Source: Panagrolaimus kolymaensis
Taxonomy: Eukaryota > Nematoda > Chromadorea > Rhabditida > Panagrolaimidae
Reading direction: 5' to 3'
Assembly: GCA_028622995.1 (NCBI GenBank)
Contig: JAJQJQ010000026.1
Span: forward strand, 248,001-312,000
DNA: 64,000 nt
Shown here one piece after another: positions 37,058 through 50,470 of this stretch. The translations under genes and the position numbers were made by a program. The first letter of the stretch is position 1; every line of letters begins with the position of its first letter. The notes below the pieces were generated by a model. That model did no database searches, had not been told where the DNA came from, and was given only the letters and a program-made list of their open reading frames with translations.

Positions 37058-40000
37058 TTAAAAATTATTTAAAAATATTATTGAAAGAAAGACAGAAAAT
37101 AAGCATGAAAAAGTGGAAATTATTGTTGGATAATGTAATGAGGGTGATATTGAGCAAGGGAGATCGGATTCGTCCTAAAAAAAATTTGTAGTTAATTATC
37201 TTTTCCGATTTTTTCATGTTTTATAAAACTTACCACAAAATCTTCTTTAATGCATTCCAATACATTTTTACGCTGTGTTGGAACGCTATAGTGACATGCT
37301 GCTGGATCAGCTTGGCTACCATTAGTTATGATAGCACTTGATATGTGCATTTGTTTATCACCCAGCGATTCCACGGATTTTTCAAAAGAAAATGGCAAAA
37401 TTGGTGGTGATGACATTGGACATTGAGTTTCATCATAACATGAACTTTCAAGATCATGTGAAATAACAACTAAAAGTAAATTGGTTTTTTCTATCCAATT
37501 TGCATAAGCTCGTCTGAAAAATTTATTTGATGAAAATTTCCAAAAAATATTAATTTTAATAATTTACATTGCACATTGGGCTGCATTTTGTTTACACGGC
37601 CTTTCAGCACTATCTGCTTCAAGAAGGGAGGATGAAGCCATTTTAGAATGTGATGTATCTGCCACATAAAAAGGTGAAATCATTTGACATGGGGATCTAC
37701 CACCTGCAGGATTTTTAAATGTTGTTGTGTAAGCTGTTGTGGGAGAAATAAAATTGGAAGAAATAAACATAGTTGAAAAAAATGCAGCATAGTTTCCAAT
37801 AACCCGTAATAGTTGTGTACCAAACCATAAAATGATATTTCTTATATGAGTAAATGGAGCCTAAAAATTAATTAATAACAAAAAATTATTTCACTCGAGT
37901 TTTTTTTTCTTACTGTTATGGCGGATGATGCTGCTGCAATGGTTCTTACTGGTGCATCACACATTGCTTGATTATCAGCAAAATTCACCCTAAAAAATCA
38001 ACAAATTATTAAATTTATTTTTAAACCCATTTGAATTAATTACCTTTTATAAAATCCCTTTTCAACTAACGTTTCCATAGTCCATTCTGCAATGCGATTG
38101 AGATGTCCAAAAAATCGCCCTATGGGTGATTGCTTTATGTATCGTGGCTTTTTCTGACTCATGGTAAATTCTTTTAATGTTCCTTCATAACTAACATCCT
38201 TTTGACTGGTATAAAAAATATAGCCATGTTCATCAAGCAAATAACAACGAATTTGTTCATTTTCTGGATCGCATCCATTTTCTTTAAGCCATATAGCCAT
38301 TTTATCATAAAGGTATTCAATTCCCACCACACCTATTAGGGCTTCATCATGATATAAAGCTTTATAAGCAATAGCAAGAATGGATTCATTTTCAACTTTT
38401 CCATATGCATTTTTATCATCTGTGGATTGCCACAATTGAGCTGGAAAAATAATAGTTTTTTTGGTTAATTTTTCATAAAAAAAGGGAACTACAAACTTTG
38501 TAAATTAACATCAAACACAATTTTATCCCTCATTCGAACAGCTCGTTTATAATAATTATCATCCACTGATTTTCTATTGAGTTCAAGAACAAAATGTTTG
38601 TAAGCGCTGCTAAAAATAAAGAAATAAGTAAAAATAATTTTTTGGAAAAAGAAAGCATTTTTTTAAACTAACTTTTCTGTAGCAGTTTGATTTTCAACCA
38701 AAAATTCCGCTTCCTCATAATATGCATCATCCAATGATTCATTGTAATATCGAATAAGACCAGAGGGTGAAGCAAAAAATGCTAAATGTACGCCCTTTTC
38801 TTTATTTTGTTTCCATTCTTGATCCCATAAAGCTGCAAAAGAATTGGTTGCTTGAATATCAAGCAGCAATCGATCAACCAAAGCTTTCCTTGGTTGACAT
38901 AGTTCTGGAATTTTTCCAGATCCACGCATTTGTGAAGCATATCTTGAAATGGCTGCTTCAGCACTTAATGAAGTGTCACTATCATTTAACAAACAATACC
39001 GCCTATAATTAAATATTTTTAATAAATATTATTAATTTTTTTCCGGGGATTTTTTTACCATTCAGGATGAAGCCGCCAATTATTATCTCTAAACCAATCG
39101 TCTTCAACTTTGGTATAAGAAAATTGTTCTCGTCTTTTTAATCGAACATTATTATGTTCAGGAAAAGCTGCACCAATTCTAAAAATAAACTCATTTCTAG
39201 TTAATAAATTTTTTGCTTAAAAAATCTTACGTAAAATGAGTTCCATCAATGCATTCAGCGATATAGGAATTTTTTTGGGAATAAACACGTTTCTAAAGAA
39301 AATTAATATGAGTCTATCAAAATAAAATGAAAGTGTCGCTTACTATTCCTTCAATGGCAAATAAAGTGCTAATTTGTTTTGGATCTGGATTTTGACAATT
39401 AATTTTAACAGTGTGTGGCAATTCAGAAAGCGGCTTTTGAACATCAACATGGATGAAATCCATATTATTGTATGTTGGTTTTGTTTCTTTTGTAATTTGG
39501 TCCTAAAGCCGTATATTATTTTTTTCTTCAAATTACACATTTATTTTTTTGTTTTATTGGCAAGATCTGCAAGTGTGACTTACAACAGGTCTTAATTGTG
39601 GATGAAACATGGCATATCCATTATTATCCAACATAAAAAAGTAACTATTTGAACCAATCTAAAATATTTAAAAGTTTTTAATTTTTTGCACCCAAAAAGC
39701 TTTTTTTTTAACTAACCAATGCTGGATGTGCAATTTGCATTAATTCTATCATTGGTACACTAACAGCTGAAACTCCCATGAATTGATCCTCTACAACTAC
39801 TGGAAATCCAACAGATATGACATATTGATTACTCTAAAAAAATTTGCATTCTTTAGTCTATTTTTTGTTGTTTTTTTATTACCATTCTTTCTTTAGAAAC
39901 ACTTCCCCAAATTGCATTATTTTTTTGTATTGCATGACTTTGACGACTTATTGGACGTGACATGACTTTTACATAATGCTAAAAAAAGTAAATTTAGAAA

Positions 40001-42329
40001 ATTTAGTAAATTAATTAATTGGAAAAAAGGTTGTTTGTTTCAACAATTCCGAGAAAAAATAAATAAAAGCATACTTGAACTTTTTCTTGTACATCAGCCA
40101 TATTGCTCACATGTACCATAAATCCTCGATTGGTGCAAGCCATCCATTTGACTTGATCAAAATCAATGGCTTCTTCACCAATGAGGAAAGAAAAAAAGCG
40201 AATCTGAAGGCAAAATTGCTAATAAAAAAGGTTTTTAAATGATGCAGGATTTTTTCTTACTCGTTTATTTTTATTATAAAGTTCAAAAACATTTTTAAAA
40301 TATCCTGGTGCTCCATCCGTTATTAACATAATAACATCATTACAACCCATTTGGGTTTGAGATATTCTTTCACCACTTTTTATCTAAAAATTAAATTCAA
40401 GCTGCTTTTCCAGAAATCAGAAAAATAAAATAACCAAATTAAAAAAAAAGAAAAAAAGCAAGGGGAATCAAGCAAAGCAAAGCAAAAGCCAAACATAATT
40501 TAAAACAAAATCACAACACAATCCACAAAACTTACGGCTTCTAAATGTCGATGAGTAACTGCGAGGATATTATCTTCCAATTCGATGTAATGTAAAGTTG
40601 GATCAATTGTTTGTTGCTCCTTTTCTTGTGCAAGTCCTTCTTTAGTTTTCCATACAACAGGGTCAGGCAACTAAGAATTAAAAGCAAAAAGCATAAATAT
40701 ATATTAGCATTTTATTATTTTATTATTAAATTAATTATTTTTTCGTGTGTGTGCTTAATTACCATTTTTTTAAAACTTTTTTAAAGTAAAAACTATTAGA
40801 TTATATGAAAATATATACGTGCACGTTACATAAAGCTAAAAACATAGAGGCAACAGGCAGGTATTATTATATTGCCAACAAAACTAAATAAATAATGCAA
40901 GCGTGATCTATTTTTTTTTATCTCTTATTATTATTTTTTTTATAATTATTTAATTATTATTATTAGCAAAAAAAGCATATATGTATTAACGAAGCAAAGA
41001 ATGGTTTTAAGAAAATTTTAAACATACATTTAATAAAGTTGTGAAAGCTTTACCCAAAGCTTTTTCATAATCTGCTTTTCCTTCAGATGTTACGTTTAGC
41101 AATCTAGAGCGCAACAATTTTTTGTTTCTCATCGTTGCTTGTAATAATCCTTCTTCAGAACATTCATCAAGCATTTGGGGAGTTCTTGAAAACTAAAAAA
41201 AAAGTTGGGAGCAAATTTAAAGTTAATCTTCGCAAAAATTAAAATCGCTTACAGGCATAATATTAAAGAAATCATTATCAGATAATGTATCCAAAATAGC
41301 TTCAATTGTTTGCTTAGCGATTTCAAAGCGTTGCCCCAACATGGATCCAGACATATCCAACATAATTATCATATTTTTTGACATTGTTGCGGCATCCACG
41401 AACCATTCGGTATTGCGACAATCAAACATGTCCAACTGAATTTGGGGATTGTCATAATTCCATGGGGCGGCTAAAAAATTATTTTTGGATGAATGCAAAT
41501 TTTCTTTCAAAGTTAAAAAAAATGTACCTGGAAAATATCGCATAAAACCATTTTCAGAGCAAAATTTTTGAAAAGATAAATCCTTAATTTTTTCTCGATT
41601 CCTTCGATAAAGTTGATCGATATCCGACCATTGAATCCTTTCAAGCAAATCTGGATTTCGAGTATAAACTGGAGTGGGAATATGTACCGCTGAAGCTTCA
41701 GAACTTGTAGGAATTCGATAAAAATTTACATTGGGCTGAAGAGTTAATGAACGAGTTTCATTTGCATAAAACATTTCACCAAAATGTCCATCCGAATAAA
41801 TTACAGTTCCATCGTTGCCTGTTTTAGCATTAATAAAACGAATAAAATTTTTTGATAATGGATTATTTACTTCTGAACTATTATAATTTCCAAGTTCCCT
41901 GGATTCCAGGGAAACTTTTGCATCCCATGCCATTTTAGCTCGATCACTTAAATATTTTTCTATATGTTTTTTAATATGTTTTAATTCTGCACGAGGATCA
42001 AATACTTCTGGAATTGCGATATTTTCATAAACCCGTTTAATATCTTCCCATTTAGTTGCATCTTTAAAAGTTTTGGATAAATATCGAGATAATTCATCAC
42101 CGATTTTTGATACACTAAAAAATTTTTACATAATTTTTAACCAAAATTTTTTTTCTTTAAAAGCATACCTATTCGCTGTTACCGGTTCACAATTTACAGT
42201 ACCCGTAAATGCAATAATAATAAAAACAAATGAAACAAAAATTAATTTGGAATTAATTTTAAAACGTTTTAAATGATGCAAACAAAATTTTAATGATCCA
42301 TTTACAATTTCATCTTCTTCTTCATCCAT
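37058..42329 (-). CDS. Voltage-gated calcium channel alpha-2/delta subunit
   Basis: Twenty exons, from 42169-42329 and 41528-42114 down to 37234-37513 and 37058-37174; 1,250 residues, all phases consistent. These subunits are extracellular, membrane-anchored proteins that raise surface density of Cav1/Cav2 channels and shape synapses. A hydrophobic signal segment lies at about residues 28-44. A VWA_N region ends GFMRYFP; the VWA domain has an intact MIDAS, DMSGS (D288, S290, S292) and MLITDGAP; Cache-type repeats follow ([22 protein letters not shown], split by introns), then a long cysteine-containing delta-side region. The last exon ends in a hydrophobic tail without basic residues after it, as expected for a GPI signal. 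C. elegans has two paralogues, unc-36 and tag-180; length favours unc-36 but I cannot decide. Confidence 0.93.
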
Positions 42330-44545
42330 TTTTATTGTAAATTATAATTTAATTTTTTTAATATATATTTTTATCTTTCTTAATTATTTACAATGTACAA
42401 CCTTCTTTTTGACACCACTGCTGCTTTCTTGAAACAAAATTGAAGAAATTTGTGGATTTTCGCGACAACTTTATCGCGGCCCTGCGCATCCACCACTGCC
42501 CGGAAGTCAAGTGGTAAAGGCGGTAATGGCTAGAATAAAAAAACAAAAGCTTGATAAATATTTTTAAAAAAAGTTTAACGTAGACAACAACAAAAATCTT
42601 TCTTATCCGGCGTAAAAGAGGATGAGTATCTTATTTTTTTTGTTCTCGTAGTTAGTTGTTAAAAAGTTGCGACGACAGAGCACACGAAGAAAAAAAAGTT
42701 TAAAAAATATAAAGGAAAAAGTCACAAAAAAATAAGACGTTTGATCTTACATTGACACTCTGATGCTTCAAAGATTGTAAAAAACATAAAATTCTCAAGA
42801 ATTAAACAATAATTTTAAAATGTCTAGACTCAGCAAAAAAAGACTAATTAAGGAAACAAAAGTATGAATATGTAATTTTTGAAAGATACCAACAAAGAAA
42901 AAAAAATAACTTATTTCAAATGTCAAGTTATCTCTAAAACACGCATATTGCTGCTGTTGTTTAGAAAAACATAGTTAGCTAGCATAGAAAAAAAAGAAGG
43001 AAAAAAATGCTTCCGGCAAAGAATGGAAAAAGACCTCAACTACAACTATGTACTACTACTACAACCGTTCACCCTCTTTCTCCTCCTGCTGCTTTTGGCT
43101 GCTAGAAAGCTAGCTAGCGGCGGCATTTTTTTCTTCTTATCCCTTCTTGTCTTTTTGGTGGTCTCTCTCCCCTCTTCTCTATCGATTATAGTTGGAGTCG
43201 CGTCAACTGCGTTTTTTAAATTTTTTTTGTTGCCGAAAAAGCAAGAAAAGGCTTCTTGGCTTTCATCTTTTCTTTTTCTATTTTTTTTTACCATCCAAAG
43301 AAATTTGGAACCAAATGATAACTGACAAGAAGAAAAAGGAGACGACAACGATGATTTTTTTTATTTTTGAAAAATATCTGCTCAATCTGTAATTTTTAAA
43401 AATTGATAAATTCAAAAAAAAAGTAGCCTGGAAATTAAATTTTTTTTTCTCGTAGAAATGAATGTTCAAGAAAAAACAAAAACTTTTAATTAAATACAGC
43501 AAAGGTTTTTATTTAATCGAAACGATAAAGAAGGAGAAAAAAGTGGAATAAAAATGAAATTAAAAAGTAAAAAAGAAAAACTATGGCTGCAAAAAGTATT
43601 AATAAAAATTTAAGACATGCCATAAAAGAATTATAGAAAATGAAATTTTTTTCGAAAACACCTTTTTTACTCAATGAAATTGAAAAAACGCAATTTTTCA
43701 ATAAAAAAACTGAAATAAAAAATGGATTACAGTAGTTTTTGCCAAGGCTTATTTATTTATGAGTCGCCAATCTTTTGAGATTTATGATATTTCAAATCCA
43801 TAAAAATGGATAAATATTTCCGTTAAAATAAAATAAAAATTGAATTGCACTTATTTTTCTCTCTTTCGATTATTTTTTTTTCTAGACTAAAATAGAAACC
43901 AAAATATAAATGTTTTTTGCTCGTTTCTTCCAATTTTAGTTTGTTTGTTACTTACTTATGGTTGTCAAACTTCTATTTCTTCCTCTCCTATGCAAAATGA
44001 TATCCACAATCATCAAAAAAGAGAAAGAAAGAAATGCATTTTTCCCTCAAAAAGTTTTTCTTCTTCTTTGCTTCATTTGTTCTTTTTATATTGATCATCA
44101 TCTCTTGAGGCTAGCAAAAGAAAGGAAGGGCAGTGTAAGTGTAATATCGCCGCATTCTTTTTTTCTCGTTGTTCTTGCCTATTATTTGTATGGCAAAAAT
44201 GCAAAAAAAAAAAGAAGAAAGAAAAAGAACGCCCCCATTTTTTATTCTTCTTCTTCTCAGACTTTTGGTTGTTGAAAGAGACACCCAACTTCCACAAAAG
44301 CAAGCAGCAACACCAAAAAAAAATAAAAAATACGAACTATAATGGACATGAAAGACATACGGACGACGGACATACAAACTCCTCTCGAATACATTTATTT
44401 TCCGATCAAAAAAAAGAAAGCAAGAGAAAAAAGTAAGCAGCGTTATACACTTTTGATCGGCAAATTTTATATTGTTTAGTGGCGTTGCTTTGTTGTTGTT
44501 TTTCCTTTTGCAATCAATTTATTTTAAAGGAAAAATTAATTAAAG
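42330..44545. promoter_or_regulatory. Divergent upstream region of alpha-2/delta and parvin
   Basis: 2.2 kb between two start codons pointing away from each other. A somewhat GC-richer island with imperfect inverted symmetry (CCACTGCCC ... GTCAAGTGG) lies at about 42491-42514, close before the alpha-2/delta gene. The remainder is A- and T-tract DNA without recognisable exons. Promoters of both genes are expected here. Confidence 0.45.
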
Positions 44546-45840
44546 ATGCCAGAATATGATTCTGAAACTACTGGATCAAGAAAGCAGAAAAAGGTTAGAG
44601 AATATATTTATTTGATTGAATATTTAAATATGTAAATTTCCAGGAGAATGAAGGATTCTTAGGAAAGCTTGGTGGAACTTTAACTCGAAAAAAGAAGCAA
44701 GGAAGTGTTCCACCTCCAGAAAATCAAAATCCCGAAGATCGAGAAAAAGCTGAAGAGAAAGAAGTTGAGGTTGTTGAAAAGGAAGGCCGTGATGCTATTG
44801 ACAATCATCTTCAAATAAGGCAACCTGAATTAAAGCTTCTTGGAGATGGTAAATTTACTATCAAATTTCTAAAAACTCTAAGAAATAATTAAATTTAGGA
44901 GAAACCATTCGAATTTTAACCCCTGAATCACGTGAAGATCCAAAAGTTCAAGAAATTGTTGAACTTCTTCTTTATTGGGTTAATGATGAATTAGCTTCCG
45001 AGCGAATTGTGGTAACAAATTTACAAGAAGATTTTTATGATGGACAAGTAATTCAAAAGTTAATTGAAAAATTAGCTGAAATTCGAATTGAAGTCCCTGA
45101 AGTATCACAATCTGAAAAAGGACAAAAACAAAAATGGAGAATAATTGTTGATGCATTAAATCGAAATTTATTACAATCTAATGTTGCAACTCCAAAATGG
45201 TCAGCTGAAACCATTCACAATAAAGATATCGTGGCTATTATGCAATGTCTTATTCATCTTGCAATACATTATCGTGCACCCATTAAATTTCCACAAAATG
45301 TTAATGTTCAACTTATGACATATACCAAACAGGGAAAACAAGTTTCAAAGAATTTAGTTACTGAACAGCTTACAACTCGTCAAACTGAACTTGGACAAAA
45401 GGTAATTATTTATATTCCATAAGTTTTGTTTTAAAATAATTATTGCTTTGCTTTAGGGTGAGCGAGATGCCTTTGATACTTTATTCGATTATGGCCCAGA
45501 TAAACTTCAACATGTTAAAAGCTCCCTCGTTGCTTTCTGCAATAAACATTTGAACAAAATCAATCTTGAAATCACTGATTTGGAAACTCAATTCCAAGAT
45601 GGAGTGTTCCTCATTTTGCTCATGGGATTACTCGAAGGTTATTTTGTTCCTCTCTACAAATTCCATCTTCAAGTTACAAACAATGAAGAGAAATTAAAGA
45701 ATGTTCAATTCGCTTTCTTTTTAATGGAAGAAGCTGGAATTCCAAAACCAAAAAGTCGTGCTCATGATATCGTTAATGGTGATCTTAAAAGTACTTTACG
45801 CGTCCTTCATGCAATGTTCACCAAATACAAACATGCATAA
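44546..45840 (+). CDS. pat-6: Parvin/actopaxin
   Basis: Four exons: 44546-44593, 44644-44848, 44899-45401 and 45457-45840; 379 residues, as in animal parvins. Parvin joins integrin-linked kinase and PINCH in the IPP complex at integrin adhesions; in nematodes this anchors muscle dense bodies to actin. A charged N-terminal region (residues 1-85, with LGGTLTRKKKQG) precedes the first calponin-homology domain (about 103-215; LLYWVNDELAS, NLQEDFYDGQVI, PKWSAETIHNKD). A linker leads to the second (about 265-375; SLVAFCNKHLNKIN, QFQDGVFLILLMGLLEGYFVP, GDLKSTLRVLHAMF). The second CH domain is the ILK-binding one in known parvins. The first exon is only 16 codons and is supported by phase and acceptor. 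It converges with GatA; the two stops are 187 bp apart. Confidence 0.95.
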
Positions 45841-46027
45841 AAAGTATTACCCAAATTTACAGCTTTAAAAACTTTCTAAGTTAATCGTGCCTTTAAAAAT
45901 TATTTAATTCTTTTTATCATTTTTCTTATATGTGAAAATAACCGAAACTGCCATCAATCTTTATTTAACAAAATTTACAATAATCTATCTATTGACTATA
46001 ACAAATAAATTTATACATACATACATA

Positions 46028-47599
46028 TTATCTAGACACATTTAAGGTATACAACATATTAGCAACATCAAGTAAACGATAATCATCAAGATAATTACAA
46101 ATAAGTTGAACACCTATAGGTAAACCTTCACCACATGTTGCAAAAGGTATTGAAATCGCTGGAAGTCCAGCCATATTCGCAGGTTGAGTAAAATAATCAT
46201 CTTGTCGTTGACGATGTTTAAATTTCTCAGCACTCACTTCGGAATAATATGGAGCTGAATGGCTTGTTACAGGAGTTAAAAGAACATCAACATGATTGAA
46301 TACTTGATCGAAATCTTGTTTGATTAGACGACGAACTTTTGCTGCTTGTTGAAAGTATTTTCCTCGGTTTCTAAAATAAACATACAAAGGTTATTCATAA
46401 ATAATTTAGTGGAAACTTCCTTACTCTCGAACATTGTAATAATTTCCAACGAATATCCTCCTTCTAACAGTATCATTGAGAGATTCGCTTCTTGAAAATG
46501 CCAGTAAATCATTGAATGTTGAAACTTCTTCGCTAGTACGATGACCAAAAGTAATTCCATCAAATCTTGCCATATTTGAAGCGATATCAGTTTCAGCCAA
46601 AATATGATAACAAACAATTGAATAATCGGTATGCTTCAAATCAACATCAATGACTTTGCAACCAGCTGATTGAAATAATTCTGATGCAGCTTTCCATGCA
46701 GCTAAACTATCCGTTGATAAATTTGGATGATGATATTCTTTCGGAATGCCAATTCGTATTTGAGGTAAATCCAATTTTGAATAAGGTAATGGCGTTATTG
46801 ACGTACTATCAAAAATATCTGTACCAGTCATCATAGCTAGAAAATGATTGATAATATAAGAATGGAAAAGAAGAAGCTTTTTTACCATAATATTGAGCAC
46901 ATTCTGTCGCTGTTTTAGCAAATATAGCAGGAGAGTCGAATGAATTTGCAAGTGGTACAAGACCATGACGAGAAAGTGTACCATAAGAAGGTTTGAAGCC
47001 AAAAATACCATGAAATGCTGCAGGATTACGAGTTGATCCACCAGTATCTGATCCAATAGCTCTAAAGAAAGATGCAAATGAAATCAATAACACAAATGAA
47101 AAAGTCACTCACACATCAGCAAAACCTTGATGACAAGCAACAGCACAACCACCCGAAGATCCACCAGCAATTCTCCAATCATTATCTAACGTTTCAACAT
47201 TACTAATAGAACCTTTAACCGGACCAAAATAACTTTGAGTACTTGTTGAACCCATTCCAAAAGCATCCAAATTAGCTTTTCCAATAATGCAAGCTCCATG
47301 ATCGATCAATTTTTGAATCACCGTTGATGTATAATTTGGAACAAAGTTTTCAAGCATCTTTGAAGCACATGTCATTCGAACATTTTCAACTCTAAAAAAA
47401 ACATACATATATAAATATTAAAGCAAATGTTAAAAAAAAATTACGCAAAGCAATCTTTGACAACTAAAGCAAATGGAGTTAAGCCTCTTTCAATTGCATG
47501 TCTTTCTTGTTCCAAAGCAGTTTCAAATGTTTCTGTTATAAGTCCATTAAAATGTCGAGAACCAATAGCCTTTTTAATCGCATTTTTGATTATTGTCAT
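46028..47599 (-). CDS. Glutamyl-tRNA(Gln) amidotransferase subunit A, mitochondrial
   Basis: Five exons: 47445-47599, 47113-47391, 46886-47061, 46425-46836 and 46028-46370; 454 residues. GatA, with GatB and GatC, converts Glu-tRNA(Gln) to Gln-tRNA(Gln) in mitochondria by supplying ammonia from glutamine. The amidase Ser-cisSer-Lys triad is visible: K48 in VVKDCF, the cis-serine S130 in GGSSGG and the nucleophile S154 in GSDTGGS. Further family blocks are [38 protein letters not shown] and [12 protein letters not shown]. It is shorter than human QRSL1 and has little N-terminal extension, though the first residues ([13 protein letters not shown]) are basic and could serve in import. It follows GABA transaminase on the same strand after 406 bp. 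Confidence 0.93.
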
Positions 47600-48005
47600 T
47601 AACTATAATCTTGAAAAAATATATAAAATATTTATCAAAAGAAAAACACGCTTTAATATATACCTCACGAAATCAAAACAATCGTTTAAAATAAAAAACC
47701 TAACACAAAATGCAAAAGTTTATTTTTAATTTATTATTGCTACAACTAAAAGATAACACTACTAACTTTCTCAACGAAAAGGGGAAATAACAAAGATGGT
47801 AAGGGATATTACAGGCAAAAACAATCATTTATGGAAACTTAAAATAATTTTAAAGTAAAATTTGAGCAATGATAAAAATTGTAAAATTTGAAAGGAGACA
47901 AGCAGGATATTGGCAAAAGATGGTTAAAAAGTGGATGTTTGGGAAAATAAAGTTTTTGCTTGCTTTTTTTCAAGGCCCAGCTTTTGAGTTAATAAAATTT
48001 TTAAT
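47600..48005. other. Spacer between GatA and GABA transaminase
   Basis: 406 bp between two minus-strand genes. AT-rich; no exon or RNA is recognised. It is longer than the roughly 100-bp spacing usual inside nematode operons, but does not exclude one. Confidence 0.5.
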
Positions 48006-49721
48006 TTAGAGAGATTTGATAGATTTTTCAAGCAAATCCATTGTGATTTGCAAATGTTTGTCTGCAAAAATGAGAGCAGGACGGAATCGAATGCTTGTAT
48101 CACCACATCCACCGATTTGAAGGCCCTTTTGAAGAGCAATATCCATAAGTTTGTCTCGGGTTTGGGAATCACAAGTATCGAATGCAACGAGAGTTCCCAT
48201 TCCCCGGACATTAAAAACCTAAAAGTAAAGTTTCCTGAGTTTAGTCAATTTTGGAAAATGCTAAATGTTTACTTTTTGAGGGAAATGTGATTCAAGGCGT
48301 TTTAATCCTTTGATTAATTCTTCTCCAATTTCTTTAGTTTTTTGAACCAAATTTTCACGTTTGATAACTTGGACAGCTTTTTCAAGGATCACAAGCTTAG
48401 TTGGTTCACCCATCCAAGTATTGTAAATTCGATAAGGCTAAAATTAGTTTCTTAGTACACTTTTTCCAATTTCTAATTTACTCACTTCATTAACTTTGAA
48501 ATCATTTTTATAATAATATCCGCCAATCAATGCTTTTTTGGAGAATGTAACAATATCGGGTGAAGTTGGAAGATTCCATTGTTCATGAGCCCACATAGTT
48601 CCACTAGCTCCAGCACCAGTTTGAACTTCATCCACGATAAAGCAAACTCCATTTTCTTGACAAATTTTTTGTAAGCCATGGAAAAATTCGGCAGAAGCAT
48701 GATGATCTCCACCTTCACTTTGAATGGGTTCAACAATAACTGCAGCAACATCGCGTTTATTCTTTTTGCGATCAGCAATAAGATCTCGAACATTTTTAAG
48801 GCAATTTTCATCTTCGGAATGATTATGTTCTTCATGCTTTTCTAATGGATATTTGTATCTGGGGAAATTAGCGATGGGCCAATCAAAAGCAGGAATATCA
48901 ACTTTGTGGATTGCTTTTGAACTAAAAATGCAAAAATCTTTGAAGCTATAGTAACCTATAATTTACCGAGTAACACTAAGCATAGCCAATGACCGCCCAT
49001 GAAAAGCTCCATGAAATCCAAGAACTGAAAGATGTGGAGTTCCAGGAAGTTGTTGATTCATGCATGATTCTAAATCTGTTTGAGTTGGAGATTTTCCACC
49101 ACGTTTTTGAGATTGATAATGAATGAAAGCAGTTTTAAGGGCATTTTCATTCGCTGATGTTCCATCCATCATTGTTTGAACTGCTCCAAGGCCTTTGGGA
49201 GCGATGGAAATTAAAGCATTGCTAACGAGTTCAGCGAAATCAGTTCTGGGAAAAGATCCAAGGGCTGGGCGACTTACTGCAGCAGTCTAAAATCCAACAT
49301 AAAAACGATTTAATTAATTTTATAAAAACAAAAAACTAACGATAAATCGAGGATCTTTATGACATGCAACCAATTCAGGATGATTATAACCAAGTGGAAT
49401 GGAAGAAATTTGCATAAAAGTATCAAGAATTTCATTTCCATCTGCATCCACGAGATAATTACCAAAAGATTTTTCATAATCAACAAAGAATTTTACTGAT
49501 GGATTTTGCTAAAAGTAAAACAAATCTTTGCTTGAAAGAAGAAAAAAAATGGTTTTTACATGAACTTTTGCCATTTCAGTTTTGAGGCTATCTGATTTGG
49601 GTCCAGGAATTTTAGTTTTTATTGACGGTTTTGATGGTTCATTTGTGGCAATTCCGCTAAGGCATCGAATGCCATTAATAGCAGCAGTTCGGCTTAAAGC
49701 TAATGCAGAAGATGGCTGCAT
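48006..49721 (-). CDS. gta-1: 4-aminobutyrate aminotransferase (GABA transaminase)
   Basis: Six exons: 49560-49721, 49341-49508, 48967-49286, 48486-48921, 48273-48437 and 48006-48218; 487 residues. The mitochondrial enzyme transfers the amino group of GABA to 2-oxoglutarate, giving succinate semialdehyde and glutamate. The N-terminus (MQPSSALALSRTAAINGIR) looks like an import presequence. Class-III aminotransferase blocks are GFHGAFHGR, IVEPIQSEGGDHHAS, CFIVDEVQTGAGASGTMWAHE and TFSKK with the PLP lysine at K345 or K346. At the position where mammalian GABA transaminase has the two iron-sulphur cysteines (C-G-S-C-S-N-E-N-A) this protein has D151-G-T-S154-A-N-E-N-A, so both ligands are absent. 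Confidence 0.94.
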
Positions 49722-50470
49722 TGTTTTATTTTTTTAAATTCAAGTTCGGATGTCTCTAAAACTCTTTTTTATTTTTTGACTCAAAAAGGAAACTCAAAAA
49801 AAGCCGGGGAATTGAATAACGCAATGTTTTTGTTTTTTGACCACGCCAAAAAATTCAATTTGAGGAAAAAATGTGTTTTAGAATTTTAGACACGCTCTCA
49901 AGAAAATAAGCTTCTCAACTATTTTTAAAAAAAGTTTGAAAAGAAATTGAGCTAAAAAGAAGTGAGAAGAAAGAAACAAATCGGTGGTGAAAAAAAAATG
50001 CATTTGAGAAAGTAAGAAAAAAGAAAGGCAATAAAAAATCTAAACACACACGAGACAAAAATAAAAATAAAATATAGAGAGGGAGAAGAAGAAACAACTG
50101 CAATCATTATTCGTTAGTTAAGGGCAATTAATAGTCGCCAATCGAATTGCTTTTTTTTGCTGATTGACAATCTTTTTTTTTTCTCTCTCTTTTCTTTTAA
50201 CCTTTACACTGGTCTTTGGAGTATCAATGCACTCAAATATAAAAAAAATAATGGTATCGCTTTAATTTTTTATTCGTCCCATAATAAAAAAAATCTCTTT
50301 TATTTTTTAATCTAAATAATTTTTTTTATACCCGCATATTGAATTGAAACAATAATATTGACTATAAAAATAATAAACAACAAAAATAAAGGCAATATAA
50401 GCATTTTTTAAACAAAAAGCTAAAACTACGAGTATCCTAAGATTTTTAAGGCCAAAGCTAAACATTTTTT
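49722..50470. other. Spacer between GABA transaminase and Msp1/ATAD1
   Basis: 749 bp between two minus-strand genes, likely holding the gta-1 promoter and the 3' end of the upstream gene. No coding exon or RNA is recognised. Confidence 0.5.
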
